The position numbers and the translations under genes are program-made. Below, in pieces: positions 45,574 to 56,224 of a DNA stretch of 64,000 bases (positions are counted from its first letter, which is position 1; every line of letters starts with the position of its first letter). Location of the stretch: NCBI RefSeq assembly GCF_028606985.1, contig NZ_CP117416.1:4837001-4901000 (forward strand), given 5' to 3'. The stretch comes from Paenibacillus kyungheensis (lineage in GTDB: Bacteria > Bacillota > Bacilli > Paenibacillales > Paenibacillaceae). Below the pieces are notes generated by a model, which had not been told where the DNA came from, ran no database searches, and worked only from the letters and a program-made list of their open reading frames with translations.

Positions 45574-45662
45574 AAAAAACCTAAGCCCTGAAAAATAGCG
45601 GATCAATCGATCGCACTACTTTTCAGAACTTAGGTTTTGCCTGCATCACCAGTAACAACCCC
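45574..45662 (-). promoter_or_regulatory. LicT-type RAT and terminator upstream of bglP
   Basis: On the minus strand GGGTTGTTACTGGTGATGCAGGCAAAACCTAA (about 45662-45631) is a textbook LicT RAT. Its 3' part is shared with a long terminator stem, AACCTAAGTTCTGAAAAGTAG and CTATTTTTCAGGGCTTAGGTT, ending in TTTTTTG (45574-45636). The two structures are mutually exclusive. Confidence 0.95.
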
Positions 45663-45714
45663 GGCTGTACTATTTGATTGTGTAGTTAGCTGTTCTTGTT
45701 ATTTCAATGTGCTT

Positions 45715-45751
45715 AGAATATACTGATTTTTTATATTTGTCAACGCTTACA
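45715..45751 (-). promoter_or_regulatory. bglP promoter with overlapping cre site
   Basis: Minus-strand TTGACA (45743-45738), 17-base spacer, TATTCT (45720-45715). The cre TGTAAGCGTTGACA (45751-45738) matches the CcpA consensus at all positions and covers the -35 box, so CcpA would block polymerase when glucose is present. Confidence 0.85.
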
Positions 45752-45773
45752 TGTATAGATGAATAGACAAGGG

Positions 45774-46604
45774 TCACCGATTAATCACACGTTCTAGATG
45801 AACCGTTAAGTATAATAACTCTTCGTTGGTGGATTGATAATTGTATTCTTTGGCTACAAATTTTTGGATTTTTTCGGCACAGGCTGCTGCTTCGTGATGC
45901 TTTTCTTTGATCATCGTATATAAATGATCATAATTATCGTTATAATGAGTGCCTTTCAATACCCGTTGTGCAAAAAACTTCAAATGTGTCACAAAGCGAA
46001 AATAACTTAATGAATCTTCATCAAACTCTTTTTTGAAATGATATTTTACGATATTGAGCGTTTGTTGAATAAACTTGGTGATCGTCATGGTGGTCGAGAC
46101 TTCTTCATTCATTTCTGCGTTAATAATATGAATAGCGATAAATGCTGCTTCATCTTCAGGCAATTCGATTCCAAGCTTATGCTTAATCTGTTCTAACGTT
46201 TTGAGTCCGATACCAAATTCTTCTCTGTAAATTTGCTTAATTTCCCATAAAAGCACATTTTTAATTTCCAATCCTTGTTGATAACGTTCGATGGCAAAAT
46301 TAATATGATCGGTTAGGGAGACATACAGATTTTCATTCAACTTTTTACCTAACGTTTCTTTGGTATACACGATCATATTTTCTACAATTTCGATCAATTC
46401 AATCGGTACTTCTCGCAAGAGCATTTTGAAATTATCCGATGTCTGTTTGTTTTTTAGTGCAAATACTTTTTGGATTTTACTTTCATCAATCTTATCATCC
46501 GGTTTCTTTTTAAAAGCAATTCCTCGCCCCATAACCACTAGCTCTGAACCATCAGCTTGATAAATACTCACTACATTATTATTAATGACTTTGGCAATTC
46601 GCAT
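45774..46604 (-). CDS. licT: LicT-type transcriptional antiterminator
   Basis: 276 residues, AAGGGGG before ATG. CAT RNA-binding domain 1-56 (MRIAKVINNNVVSIYQADGS, VMGRGIAFKKK). PRD1 about 65-170, with DHINFAIER and FIAIHIINAE. PRD2 about 175-276, with VTHLKFFAQRVL and YLTVHLERV. It binds the RATs before the GH1 gene and bglP; phosphorylation by BglP silences it and HPr-dependent phosphorylation activates it in known systems. It has its own promoter with a cre. Confidence 0.93.
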   Translation of the reverse strand: MRIAKVINNNVVSIYQADGSELVVMGRGIAFKKKPDDKIDESKIQKVFALKNKQTSDNFKMLLREVPIELIEIVENMIVYTKETLGKKLNENLYVSLTDHINFAIERYQQGLEIKNVLLWEIKQIYREEFGIGLKTLEQIKHKLGIELPEDEAAFIAIHIINAEMNEEVSTTMTITKFIQQTLNIVKYHFKKEFDEDSLSYFRFVTHLKFFAQRVLKGTHYNDNYDHLYTMIKEKHHEAAACAEKIQKFVAKEYNYQSTNEELLYLTVHLERVINR

Positions 46605-46662
46605 AGCTTGCCCCCTTGATTTCTTTACAATACATCTTTGTCTGATCTATAAAGTTACGTCT

Positions 46663-46699
46663 AGTGTATTCAGGTGATACATCCTTGTCAACGCTTTAA
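46663..46699 (-). promoter_or_regulatory. licT promoter with overlapping cre site
   Basis: Minus-strand TTGACA (46691-46686), 17 bases, TACACT (46668-46663). The cre-like TTAAAGCGTTGACA (46699-46686) has one mismatch to consensus and overlaps the -35, the same arrangement as at bglP. Confidence 0.8.
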
Positions 46700-46717
46700 C
46701 ATCTATAGATAACCAGA

Positions 46718-46751
46718 TGGAAATCAGCTTTCCACTGCATTTCCATCCGGC
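46718..46751 (-). terminator. Hairpin after the GH1 gene
   Basis: GATGGAAAT pairs with ATTTCCATC with an inner CAG/CTG; no T-run follows, so it may reduce rather than end transcription from the GH1 gene into licT. Confidence 0.5.
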
Positions 46752-46777
46752 ATCATTTTACTGTATATCAGCGATAA

Positions 46778-48356
<1,579 letters not shown>

Positions 48357-48382
48357 ATGAGAAGTCTATTCTGTTCAACAAA

Positions 48383-48411
48383 ACTGTATCAAGGATATGA
48401 AGCGATGTCAA
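48383..48411 (-). promoter_or_regulatory. Promoter of the GH1 gene
   Basis: Minus-strand TTGACA (48411-48406), 17-base spacer, TACAGT (48388-48383). Start site about 20 bases before the RAT. No convincing cre overlaps it. Confidence 0.75.
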
Positions 48412-48436
48412 TCAACATCAAGGCTGATCTATGCTG

Positions 48437-49435
48437 TTATTTTAGCCATTCAGAAAAGAACTGACGGTACCCTTCTCTCATAATCGAACTGGAAAACGTA
48501 TCAAACGCATAATCTCGATTATCCTGTGAAAAAGAGCGTGGAGAAGCCGCCGCCATATTCACCAGTTCAAACCAGTTACGTTCATTACCAGCAAAAGCGT
48601 GGGTTGAGCTGATATGGTCATAACAAGGATGCTCTGGTTTGACTACAATTTTGCCCATCGCCAGTGCTTCGGTCAGTGGCATCGCAAAGGTATCAAATTT
48701 GGAGCAACTCCAATACACTTTACTGGAATTCATTAACTGGAAAATCTCATCTTGTGATAGGGCAAATCGTAAATGAATATTGGAAGGGATATCGTACTTC
48801 TGCATACTTTCACGGTAACGCTCACCACCAAACACCATAAATACTTCTTTGTCTGGATTCTGACGAGCATACTTGAGCACTAGATCAGGACGACGATTTT
48901 CTTCATCCCGTCCAATCCATAAGATACGGTTTTCCACCACTTGAGAAGGATCAAAATGCTTATTCGCTAACGTCTCGCTAAACCCGATAGGAATCACATC
49001 TACATCGGTAATATTAAATTGCGAAGCCAATTGCCGTTTGAGAAAAGGAGTCTGTACCACCGCTTTGTCGACCATATTATAAAATGGCTTCATCATCTCA
49101 TATCCTGTCAGTGCCGGATCAGGGAAACTATGCGGAAACAGCACACTTTTAGGCAAAAACATTTTCAAATACGTAAATCCAGAAACGGTATAAATAACAT
49201 GTTCAATCTGTTCCTTATGAATCTGATCTAAAACGATATCATAGTTAACAAGATCGCTTTTTTCATGCTCATATCCAGGAAGCCAATCATATCCACTCAC
49301 ATGACGTTCTGGTGAAATAAATACGATATCTACACCTAATTCTCGTCCTAACGCTTGTAATCGCTCTGCAAATACACGTGGACCTTGATTTTCAGTAAAT
49401 TGAATTTTGCGCATAAGAAGTCCAACTTTTTGCAT
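48437..49435 (-). CDS. Glycosyltransferase, GT4-like
   Basis: 332 residues from ATG 49435, 6 bases after TGGAGG; the upstream in-frame ATG lacks a ribosome binding site. GT-B fold: N-domain with PKSVLFPHSFPDPALTGYEMM and AVVQTPFLKRQL; C-domain begins near 170 (ENRILWIGRDEENRRPDLVLKYA). The donor-binding segment is FDTFAMPLTEALAMGKIVV, the E-x7-E-like motif of GT4. Donor and acceptor are unknown. It stands alone, not in a polysaccharide cluster. Confidence 0.82.
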   Translation of the reverse strand: MQKVGLLMRKIQFTENQGPRVFAERLQALGRELGVDIVFISPERHVSGYDWLPGYEHEKSDLVNYDIVLDQIHKEQIEHVIYTVSGFTYLKMFLPKSVLFPHSFPDPALTGYEMMKPFYNMVDKAVVQTPFLKRQLASQFNITDVDVIPIGFSETLANKHFDPSQVVENRILWIGRDEENRRPDLVLKYARQNPDKEVFMVFGGERYRESMQKYDIPSNIHLRFALSQDEIFQLMNSSKVYWSCSKFDTFAMPLTEALAMGKIVVKPEHPCYDHISSTHAFAGNERNWFELVNMAAASPRSFSQDNRDYAFDTFSSSIMREGYRQFFSEWLK

Positions 49436-49595
49436 AACGTTCCTCCAGATGGTATCTCTATTATTTTGCATCATTTGCGTCTATTGTCTTGTAGCGTGTA
49501 TATTCTAAATATAACGTTAAATGAAAAAAAGAGGAACCTTCGCCGCTGGAGATGCGTATGTAATATCATAAGTAACACACTTTGGAGGGAACATT

Positions 49596-49805
49596 ATGTA
49601 TAGTCGTAAAAGTAATCTAGTCAGCTTATTGTTGTGTATTTTCTTCGGATATTTAGGGATACACCGTTTTTATGTAGGTAAAGTAGGAACAGGATTGTTG
49701 ATGTTATTTACAGCTGGTCTAGGCGGTGTCTGGGTTATTGTTGATATTATCATTATTATTTTAGGTAAATTCCGCGATAAAGAAGGATACCAATTGAAAT
49801 TCTAA
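49596..49805 (+). CDS. TM2 domain protein
   Basis: 69 residues, TGGAGGG before ATG. A single TM2 domain: helix, turn FFGYLGIHRFYVGKVGTG, second helix ending VIVDIIIIILGKFRD. Membrane protein of unknown function found in many bacteria. Confidence 0.9.
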   Translation: MYSRKSNLVSLLLCIFFGYLGIHRFYVGKVGTGLLMLFTAGLGGVWVIVDIIIIILGKFRDKEGYQLKF

Positions 49806-49862
49806 GCTCATTTTGGAAATGATCATATACAAGATTCACAGTATACAATATTTAAACTATCC

Positions 49863-49901
49863 AAAAAACCTCGTTGGCTACTCAGCCAAAGAGGTTTTTT
49901 T
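49863..49901 (+). terminator. Terminator after the TM2 gene
   Basis: AAAAAACCTC and GAGGTTTTTT with an inner TTGGCT/AGCCAA stem; flanked by A and T runs, so it also serves the convergent kinase gene. Confidence 0.9.
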
Positions 49902-49925
49902 GTATTCACTATCTACAAGTCTATA

Positions 49926-50969
49926 TCATCTATAAGAAAGCCATAACTGGATACACTGCTCTAGATGCTCCCATACTTCGGCTTGTTGCACATATAACTG
50001 AGCATGCGTCCAGATCGGTTGCTCCATCTGCAAATCTCGCTCTATCAATAACAACATCCAACTAGAAAAGATTATAGCAAATACGCTATATTGCTTTATC
50101 ATATAGGACTTTGATTGTACCGGATTCACCTGTTGCTCCCAATATCGTGATAATAATCGTATCCGTAAATGTGTGTTCATCGCCCGCGGAAATAGGGGAT
50201 GAGACAGATCGATCATATGATATAAATCCCATAACGGTATATTAAGATGACAATGCTCCCAGTCTAATATCATTAAGCGTCCTGTAGGCGTAACACCATA
50301 ATTGCCTGCATGCAGATCACCATGACACAGCACAGTAAATTGGTTCCATTTACTTTGCTGAATCGCTTGCTTGAGCTGTGGCATCAAAGGTAACCAGTTG
50401 GTATGCGTCTTACCTTGTTGTACACGATCTTGCATCAATTGATGAATATCATCCCATTGTGATAATACTTGTTGTTGTAACACTGTAATCGATGGCTTTT
50501 GTCCTTCCGTCGGCATATTATAAATCGACGAAGTAGAGATTTGATGATAGATTGCCATCTGATCGATAACATCGATCAAAGTCTGTTCATGATGGACATG
50601 CTGAATCTCTCCCACATCTTCCATAACGATCCATGAAGACGTATACCTTTTATCATCTTGATCTGCATTGGCATCACTTGATAGATTATCGTTCCAGTCA
50701 TGCGTAGCATACGCGATTAATTGCGGATATTGATCAGGCAATAGGGGCATAATATGCTTGTATACCCATAGTTCTCGGTACTGGTCTTGATGAACAGGTA
50801 ATCTTTTTAAAATATATGATTGCTGATTGGCTTTTAAGCGAAATCGTTCGATATTAGTTCCATGTAGACTGGTATAGATCACTTCTTGTTCACTTACATA
50901 ATGATCATCTAATAACACATTCGCTGTAATCGCTTGTTTTACTATTTGTTGTAGATCTGATTGTTCCAT
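49926..50969 (-). CDS. Phosphotransferase of the APH/choline-kinase fold
   Basis: 347 residues. The N-lobe has RFRLKANQQSYILKRLP (ATP-binding lysine) and WIVMEDVG at the hinge. Catalytic loop: TVLCHGDLHAGNYGV with Brenner motif HGDLHxxN; the metal-binding segment is LMILDWEHCHLNIPLWDLYHM. Similar proteins include CotS-like spore-coat kinases and aminoglycoside phosphotransferases; no resistance claim can be made. Stands alone. Confidence 0.85.
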   Translation of the reverse strand: MEQSDLQQIVKQAITANVLLDDHYVSEQEVIYTSLHGTNIERFRLKANQQSYILKRLPVHQDQYRELWVYKHIMPLLPDQYPQLIAYATHDWNDNLSSDANADQDDKRYTSSWIVMEDVGEIQHVHHEQTLIDVIDQMAIYHQISTSSIYNMPTEGQKPSITVLQQQVLSQWDDIHQLMQDRVQQGKTHTNWLPLMPQLKQAIQQSKWNQFTVLCHGDLHAGNYGVTPTGRLMILDWEHCHLNIPLWDLYHMIDLSHPLFPRAMNTHLRIRLLSRYWEQQVNPVQSKSYMIKQYSVFAIIFSSWMLLLIERDLQMEQPIWTHAQLYVQQAEVWEHLEQCIQLWLSYR

Positions 50970-51310
50970 CTATATTTCACCTGCCGTTGGTCAAAATGCT
51001 TGATATGTTGCTATTTATTATACGGTAAAGGGTTTGGAGTTGAAGATCAAGGTGACACCTATATGTTGCTGAAACAGCTAATGCCAAAGATGTTGCTGTG
51101 AATGAGTACTCTGATTACAGAGATGTTTGTATGTCTTTGTATATGATTAATCATCAATTGACAGCCTTTTGCAAAAAAATTAGTATTAGTCTGTTACAAC
51201 TACAACTTTGGATATAGTGCTGAATAATATGATATTCGTATTCTTAATCATAAGTGACCGATAAACGTCCATATATAGATGCAATAGATCCAGTATAAAG
51301 GGGTGGGCTT
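50970..51310 (+). promoter_or_regulatory. lacI-type gene upstream region with promoter
   Basis: A strong promoter lies at 51158-51186: TTGACA, 17 bases, TAGTAT. It gives a leader of about 118 bases before the GTG at 51311. The rest of the interval (50970-51157) shows nothing I recognise. Confidence 0.6.
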
Positions 51311-52327
51311 GTGAATCATAAAGTAACGATGAAAGATATCGCAGATCGGTTGAATATTAGTAGTGTAACCGTCTCCAAAGCGCTTGGAGATAAAGATGGT
51401 GTAAGCGATAGTCTAAAAGCAAAGATCAAACAAGTCGCCGAAGAAATGGGCTATCGCTATAATACAGCCGCCAAATCAATGAAAGACGGTCTATCCTACA
51501 ATATTGGAGTGATGATCCCGGAGCGATTTACCGGCACCAATCATTCTTTTTATTTTCGCATGTATAAATATATTGCCAAAATTCTAGAACAAGGTGGTTA
51601 TTACGGTATTATGACCACGTTAGGGGAAGAAGAAGAATCTACACTTACTTTACCTCGATTGTATTATGAGCAAAAAATAGATGGTTTGATTATTTTGGGG
51701 CAGATCGGCAAGCCTTATATCGAAGCGATGCAGGAAATGCAGTTACCTAAGATTTTTCTCGACTTCTATGATGAGCATGTCGATATGGATGCTGTTGTTA
51801 CCGATAATTTCTATGGAGCGTATGAGTTGACTAATCTGTTGATCCGCGGAGGTCATCGGGATATTGCTTATGTAGGTACACTTTATTCAACCAGCAGTAT
51901 TCAAGATCGTTTTCTAGGATATTACAAATCATTGTTGGAGCATCGTATCCCTTTACAATCTCAATGGATATTGGATGATCGGGATGAAGACGGAACTTAT
52001 ATTGATATTCAATTACCTGATCCTATGCCTAGCGCATTTGTATGTAATTGTGATCAAGTAGCGCATAATCTGATTAACAAATTGCAAGATTTAGGCTATA
52101 CCGTTCCTCACGATTATTCTGTTACTGGATTTGATAATGATATTTATGCGACACTTACCAGACCACCGCTTACTACGGTTGAAGTCGATGTAGAACGAAT
52201 GGCCAAGCTTGCTGTGCAATCTATTTTAAAAAAAGTAAGCAATCCTTATTATACTTTTGGTCGTGCACTTGTGCCTGGACGTGTAGTTGAGCGTGAATCG
52301 GTGATTCCACTGCATACAGCGCCTTAA
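51311..52327 (+). CDS. LacI family regulator, orphan
   Basis: 338 residues from GTG 51311, after AAAGGGGTGG. HTH and hinge 4-55 (VTMKDIADRLNISSVTVSKALG), then the effector-binding domain with GGHRDIAYVGT, MPSAFVCNCDQVAHNL and YSVTGFDNDIYATLTRPPLTTVEV. No sugar gene is adjacent on either side (a kinase and padC), so its target lies elsewhere. Terminator at 52360. Confidence 0.9.
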   Translation: MNHKVTMKDIADRLNISSVTVSKALGDKDGVSDSLKAKIKQVAEEMGYRYNTAAKSMKDGLSYNIGVMIPERFTGTNHSFYFRMYKYIAKILEQGGYYGIMTTLGEEEESTLTLPRLYYEQKIDGLIILGQIGKPYIEAMQEMQLPKIFLDFYDEHVDMDAVVTDNFYGAYELTNLLIRGGHRDIAYVGTLYSTSSIQDRFLGYYKSLLEHRIPLQSQWILDDRDEDGTYIDIQLPDPMPSAFVCNCDQVAHNLINKLQDLGYTVPHDYSVTGFDNDIYATLTRPPLTTVEVDVERMAKLAVQSILKKVSNPYYTFGRALVPGRVVERESVIPLHTAP

Positions 52328-52359
52328 CTATTAGCAGCAACGTAATAGAACATAAAAAT

Positions 52360-52389
52360 AAAAGGAACGTCATGATGACGTTCCTTTTT
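52360..52389 (+). terminator. Terminator after orphan lacI
   Basis: AAAAGGAACGTCAT-GATGACGTTCCTTTTT, nearly perfect palindrome with T-run. Confidence 0.9.
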
Positions 52390-52443
52390 GCTGTATACAT
52401 GATCCATAGAACTTATGAGGGTCATCCTGTATATTATTAAATT

Positions 52444-52932
52444 TTATTTGAATTTACCTGCGCGAATATCATCTGTCATGCCTGGATATGGAGCTTTGGC
52501 AACGACTTGTTCATTGTCTACACCAGCATTTTCGATAAACGTAATATCTGCAAATTCAGGTACTACATATTTAGGATACGTTTCGTATTTTTCGCGGGAT
52601 TCTTCCATCAAAGCGATATGGTCATTCTGGTAACACACCGTAATTTCAGGATGTTCATGTACCCATTTCGGGAAGAAAATAATACCATGCATGCGTTTTT
52701 CAAGTGGCATAAAGTTAAGCGCTACATCTGTACCTGTTGGTTCTGTCCATGCTACTTTGTATACACCTTCTGTTAATTTCACCAAATCTACTTCTTGATC
52801 GCGCACCCAACGTCCAGCTACCATACCACTATGAATACGGTAATCGATCGTATGATCATTTTTGATATAAATCTCATATTCCCAACCATTCTCATACGTA
52901 TAAATCATGTGACTTCCTACAAAGTTTTCCAT
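52444..52932 (-). CDS. padC: Phenolic acid decarboxylase
   Basis: 162 residues from ATG 52932 (homologues start MENF at this codon). Almost residue-for-residue like B. subtilis Pad[56 protein letters not shown]. Active-site residues Y11, Y13, R41 and E64 are all present. It decarboxylates p-coumaric, ferulic and caffeic acids to vinyl phenols, a detoxification of plant phenolics. Divergent from its repressor gene padR. Confidence 0.97.
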   Translation of the reverse strand: MENFVGSHMIYTYENGWEYEIYIKNDHTIDYRIHSGMVAGRWVRDQEVDLVKLTEGVYKVAWTEPTGTDVALNFMPLEKRMHGIIFFPKWVHEHPEITVCYQNDHIALMEESREKYETYPKYVVPEFADITFIENAGVDNEQVVAKAPYPGMTDDIRAGKFK

Positions 52933-53001
52933 TGTACAGCACCTGCTTTCTGAAATGTAAATGCGATAATGATTTGTTTCTGATGTATTACTACTCCAAT
53001 A

Positions 53002-53025
53002 AAACATGTAAATATCAACATGTTT
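53002..53025. promoter_or_regulatory. PadR operator between padC and padR
   Basis: AAACATGT-N8-ACATGTTT, a perfect dyad with the ATGT/ACAT half-sites known for PadR of Bacillus. On the minus strand it overlaps TTTACA, a possible -35 for padC (with TAATAC as -10). Confidence 0.85.
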
Positions 53026-53087
53026 ATTTTAACACTATGGTATGCTATGGTCAAATATACGAATTGATATACAAAGGGGATTATAGA

Positions 53088-53648
53088 ATGAGAGTATTAA
53101 AATTTGCGATTCTCGGTCTACTTTACCGTCAAGAGTACAGTGGTTACGATATAACCAGTCAATTCAAAAAAGAAATCGGACAGTTCTGGAGCGCCAAGCA
53201 CAGTCAGATCTATCCAGAGTTGCGTAAGCTGGTAGATGAAGGGCTTCTTCATTTTCGCACACAGATTCAAGGAGAAAAGTTAGAAAAGAAAATGTACACT
53301 ATCACTGAAGCCGGGCGAAAAGAATTATTAGCGTGGGCGATATCTCCAGAACCTTTACCTGAAACAGAAAAAGATGCGTTTATGCTCAAAATGTATTTTA
53401 TCCATACATTATCCAAAGAAGAAGCAAAGACTCTTTTTCAAGATCAGCTTCAACAGCGACAAGACAAATTGGTATATTTACAACAGCAATATGATGACCT
53501 GATCCCTGTATTCGGTACAGAAAATACAGCTGATGCTATGTACTTCGATCATCCTCATCTGGGACATTATCTTGTGCTAACCAAAGCGATAGCGCGTGAA
53601 CAAAGTTATGTAGTGTGGTTGGAGCAACAAATGAAGTTGTTTTTGTAG
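53088..53648 (+). CDS. padR: PadR phenolic-acid-responsive repressor
   Basis: 186 residues from ATG 53088 with AAAGGGG upstream; the frame continues back to 52932 but has no ribosome binding site there. N-terminal winged helix 1-85: LKFAILGLLYRQEYSGYDIT, KHSQIYPELRKLVDEGLLHF; C-terminal helical dimer domain (LPETEKDAFMLKMYFI). Phenolic acids release it from the padC operator in Bacillus. Position and operator support the same role here. Confidence 0.95.
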   Translation: MRVLKFAILGLLYRQEYSGYDITSQFKKEIGQFWSAKHSQIYPELRKLVDEGLLHFRTQIQGEKLEKKMYTITEAGRKELLAWAISPEPLPETEKDAFMLKMYFIHTLSKEEAKTLFQDQLQQRQDKLVYLQQQYDDLIPVFGTENTADAMYFDHPHLGHYLVLTKAIAREQSYVVWLEQQMKLFL

Positions 53649-53682
53649 GCGATAGATCGAATATGTATAGACTACTTGAACC

Positions 53683-53714
53683 AAAAAAAGACATCCATTA
53701 CGGATGCCTTTTTT
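53683..53714 (+). terminator. Terminator after padR
   Basis: AAAAAAAGACATCC and GGATGCCTTTTTT with one internal mismatch. Confidence 0.85.
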
Positions 53715-53768
53715 GTATAGTTTACGTTGGTTGTATAATCATAATCAGTGCTTCAAGATATGCTTGGT

Positions 53769-54617
53769 TTAAAATTCTTCGTACTCTGCTGGATCTTGAT
53801 CCCATAAACGTTTGTTGTCTTTACTGAATGCAGAAATCGTACTCATTTGCTCTTCAGTTAACTCAAAATCGAAAATGTTCAAGTTCTCTTGTTGATGCTC
53901 TAGTGATCCTGCTTTCGGAATCGGTACAGCGCCTAGCTGAGTATGCCAGCGTAAAATAACCTGTGTCGGTGTTTTGCTATGAGCGTCTGCAATTTCTTGC
54001 ACACCTGCATCTTCAAGTACACCTTCTCCGCGACCACGACCGAGTGGACTCCATGATTCAGTAATAATGTTATGCTTATCATTTGCTGCACGCTGTTCTG
54101 TTTGTTCAAAATACGGATGCAATTCTACCTGATTCAGAACAGGCGCTACTCCTGTCTCTGCAATAATACGTTCTAGATGCTCAGGCAGGAAATTACTTAC
54201 TCCGATCGAACGTACATAACCGCGTTTTTGCGCTTCAATCATCGCTTGCCATGCTTCTACATATTTATCTACTTTTGGATTAGGCCAGTGAATAATATAG
54301 AGATCAAAATAATCCAGCCCTGTGCGAAGGAGCGATTCTTCGATCGTTACTAACGCTTTATCATACGCATGATGTCGTCCGGGTAATTTGGAGCAGACAC
54401 GTAGTTGATCGCGTGGTACCGAGCTTTCGCGTACTGCTTTACCAACTGCACCTTCATTTTCATAATTAAAAGCAGAGTCAATCAGACGATAACCTGCTTC
54501 AATACCTTGTTTGATCGATTCAGCACCTTTGTAACCATTCAGCGAATAAGTACCCAGCCCGATTGCTGGAATATCCAGTCCGTCATTCAGCTTTTTTGTT
54601 GGAACGTTCGTTTGCAT
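53769..54617 (-). CDS. Aldo/keto reductase
   Basis: 282 residues from ATG 54617 (AGGAGGG 8 bases upstream). Catalytic tetrad D47 (RLIDSAFNYENE), Y52, K77 (SKLPG) and H110 (IIHWPNP). NADPH site: PIPKAGSLEHQQENLNIFDF. Resembles the YtbE/YvgN group of glyoxal and 2-keto aldehyde reductases. Cytoplasmic, transcribed alone; substrate not readable. Confidence 0.92.
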   Translation of the reverse strand: MQTNVPTKKLNDGLDIPAIGLGTYSLNGYKGAESIKQGIEAGYRLIDSAFNYENEGAVGKAVRESSVPRDQLRVCSKLPGRHHAYDKALVTIEESLLRTGLDYFDLYIIHWPNPKVDKYVEAWQAMIEAQKRGYVRSIGVSNFLPEHLERIIAETGVAPVLNQVELHPYFEQTEQRAANDKHNIITESWSPLGRGRGEGVLEDAGVQEIADAHSKTPTQVILRWHTQLGAVPIPKAGSLEHQQENLNIFDFELTEEQMSTISAFSKDNKRLWDQDPAEYEEF

Positions 54618-54753
54618 ATCAAAAGCCCTCCTCTTATTTTGCTTCAATCATTATTTAAACCATTGAACCATTGGTAAACATGGCTAGCTTTGAAGAAGCT
54701 CGATATTGAGGAGTACTTTTCCGAATAGACTACTGATTCTATGACTGTATTAT

Positions 54754-55284
54754 TTAACGCTTAATGGCTTTAGTCCAGAAACCACCATGGAATTCGCGCG
54801 GCTCAACCATAATTACAAACGCTTTGGGATCGACAGACAGGATAGTTTTATACAGGCTGTCCTGATTTTTGCGTTTGGCTAGAATCTCCATCACGATCCG
54901 GTCACCATCACGCCCTTGTCCAAGCCAGGATGTTACGCCATAACCTTTGTCTCGCAATACTTCTGCTAGTCGTTGATTCGGCACATCGCTAATTACTTTG
55001 ACCGTAATATACCCGAGCGCAATCTTTTCCTCGATCCATGAACCGAGTAAAATCCCTAGCCCATATCCGATCGCATATACGGTGAGACTTAGCGGTTGAT
55101 CCAGATATTTGAGCACCAGATTTAGTCCCATAACATAAATAACGACTTCGACAATACTGATCGCAGATGCTACATATTTTTGTCCTTTGAGTGTGAGTAT
55201 TGTTCGTAACGTATATGCCGTTACATATACAATCTGAATCAGAAAAATAAACATTAGAATTTTAAGCATAACGTGCAAAAACAC
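54754..55284 (-). CDS. DUF2179/DUF5698 membrane protein (UPF0316, YebE-like)
   Basis: Up to 176 residues. The start is uncertain: GTG 55284 overlaps AAAGG, TTG 55278 has 5-base spacing and ATG 55269 has 14. Three helices at about 6-90, with YVTAYTLRTILTLKGQKYVASAISIVEVVIYVMGL and GYGLGILLGSWIEEKIALGY. The C-terminal half is a soluble DUF2179 domain (LRDKGYGVTSWLGQGRDGDR, VDPKAFVIMVEPREFHGGFW), often a small-molecule or nucleotide-sensing fold. Function unknown. Confidence 0.85.
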   Translation of the reverse strand: MFLHVMLKILMFIFLIQIVYVTAYTLRTILTLKGQKYVASAISIVEVVIYVMGLNLVLKYLDQPLSLTVYAIGYGLGILLGSWIEEKIALGYITVKVISDVPNQRLAEVLRDKGYGVTSWLGQGRDGDRIVMEILAKRKNQDSLYKTILSVDPKAFVIMVEPREFHGGFWTKAIKR

Positions 55285-55544
55285 CTTTCTTCTTCAAAAT
55301 AATCGTGTATGTCATTAGTGATCTATAGATATTCAACCTCTACACTATCTCTTTCTACACATGGGATCAAGTATCAATTAAGGTTTTTCCAGAACGTCCA
55401 TCTTTTTCCTCGCTCTAAATCAGCTTATAAATCGCTATAAATTACCCGTATCTCCAACCTCATTAGTTCTTTTTTATTATAAGATAAGAACATAAGTTCC
55501 CTTAAGTAACAAAATAAGGAAATCAATATAAAGGAGCTATTAGG

Positions 55545-55898
55545 ATGGAACAGACCCTTTCGTTATCCGAGCAGTATCGTAGACAACTCAAACAGATTGC
55601 ATGGCGTATCCAGTATCGGAACAAAGTACGGATTCGTTCTGAACAGCAGTCACTCCATACACTAACCGAAAGCAATAAGTATACACCTTACCATATGGAA
55701 GAGTCCTATTCACATATTCTTCTTCAAGAACTTATTGATACCTTGCCTTCTGCGCAAGGAAAACAAATTATTCGAGGATTGTATCTACACCAACAGACCG
55801 AAGCTGAATTAGCAGAACAATTACAAATTAGCCAACAGGCGGTGAACCGATGGAAACAGAAAAGCTTGCAGTATCTATCTCAGAAGATCAGTTCGTGA
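55545..55898 (+). CDS. Second sigma-O-like region 4 protein, small
   Basis: 117 residues, AAAGGAG before ATG. C-terminal half is a sigma region 4 helix-turn-helix (IRGLYLHQQTEAELAEQLQISQQAVNRWKQKSLQYL); the N-terminal part is short and basic with no region 2. The next gene begins inside its 3' end. This is the same arrangement as the pair at 39010-39838, but shorter and with overlapping genes. It probably forms a two-subunit sigma factor with the following product; a plain HTH regulator is the alternative. Confidence 0.6.
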   Translation: MEQTLSLSEQYRRQLKQIAWRIQYRNKVRIRSEQQSLHTLTESNKYTPYHMEESYSHILLQELIDTLPSAQGKQIIRGLYLHQQTEAELAEQLQISQQAVNRWKQKSLQYLSQKISS

Positions 55899-56074
55899 AT
55901 CTATTAGACTTGGTTCAGCACCATCAGGATCAAAGTGCTATGTTAGAGTTACTTGATTATTATGAAGAAGATATGAAGCATTTGAGTAAATACTTAAGAA
56001 TGCCTTATGAAGATGCTATGCAGACGTTACGTATTGAATTGTTAGAACTGGTCACAGCAGGATTAGCAGAATGA
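55850..56074 (+). CDS. Second RsoA-like region 2 protein, overlapping its partner
   Basis: 74 residues, starting 49 bases before the previous gene ends in a different frame; AGGCGGTG is a weak ribosome binding site, so coupled translation is likely. LLDLVQHHQDQSAMLELLDYYEEDMKHLSKYL, then YEDAMQTLRIELLELV, align by eye with the RsoA-like protein at 39581-39838 and with sigma region 2. Without the overlap and partner this would be hard to call. Confidence 0.6.
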   Translation: METEKLAVSISEDQFVNLLDLVQHHQDQSAMLELLDYYEEDMKHLSKYLRMPYEDAMQTLRIELLELVTAGLAE

Positions 56075-56145
56075 TCTTCGTATTCAATTATGACAATCAT
56101 AACGATATCTATTGTTCTACACGTTATCGTTCTATGCTGTATCCA

Positions 56146-56190
56146 AAAATAGCCTTCTGTCCATCGATCATACGGACAAAAGGCTATTTC
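56146..56190. terminator. Terminator of FAD oxidoreductase gene
   Basis: AAATAGCCTTCTGTCC and GGACAAAAGGCTATTT; five T residues on the minus strand. Serves convergent genes. Confidence 0.8.
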
Positions 56191-56224
56191 ATATATTAAA
56201 GATTAACAAAAGAAAAAGACTATA

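Noticed and set aside
49926-50969. Aminoglycoside resistance kinase
   Set aside because: Only the general APH-fold motifs are present, shared by many non-resistance kinases such as CotS relatives.
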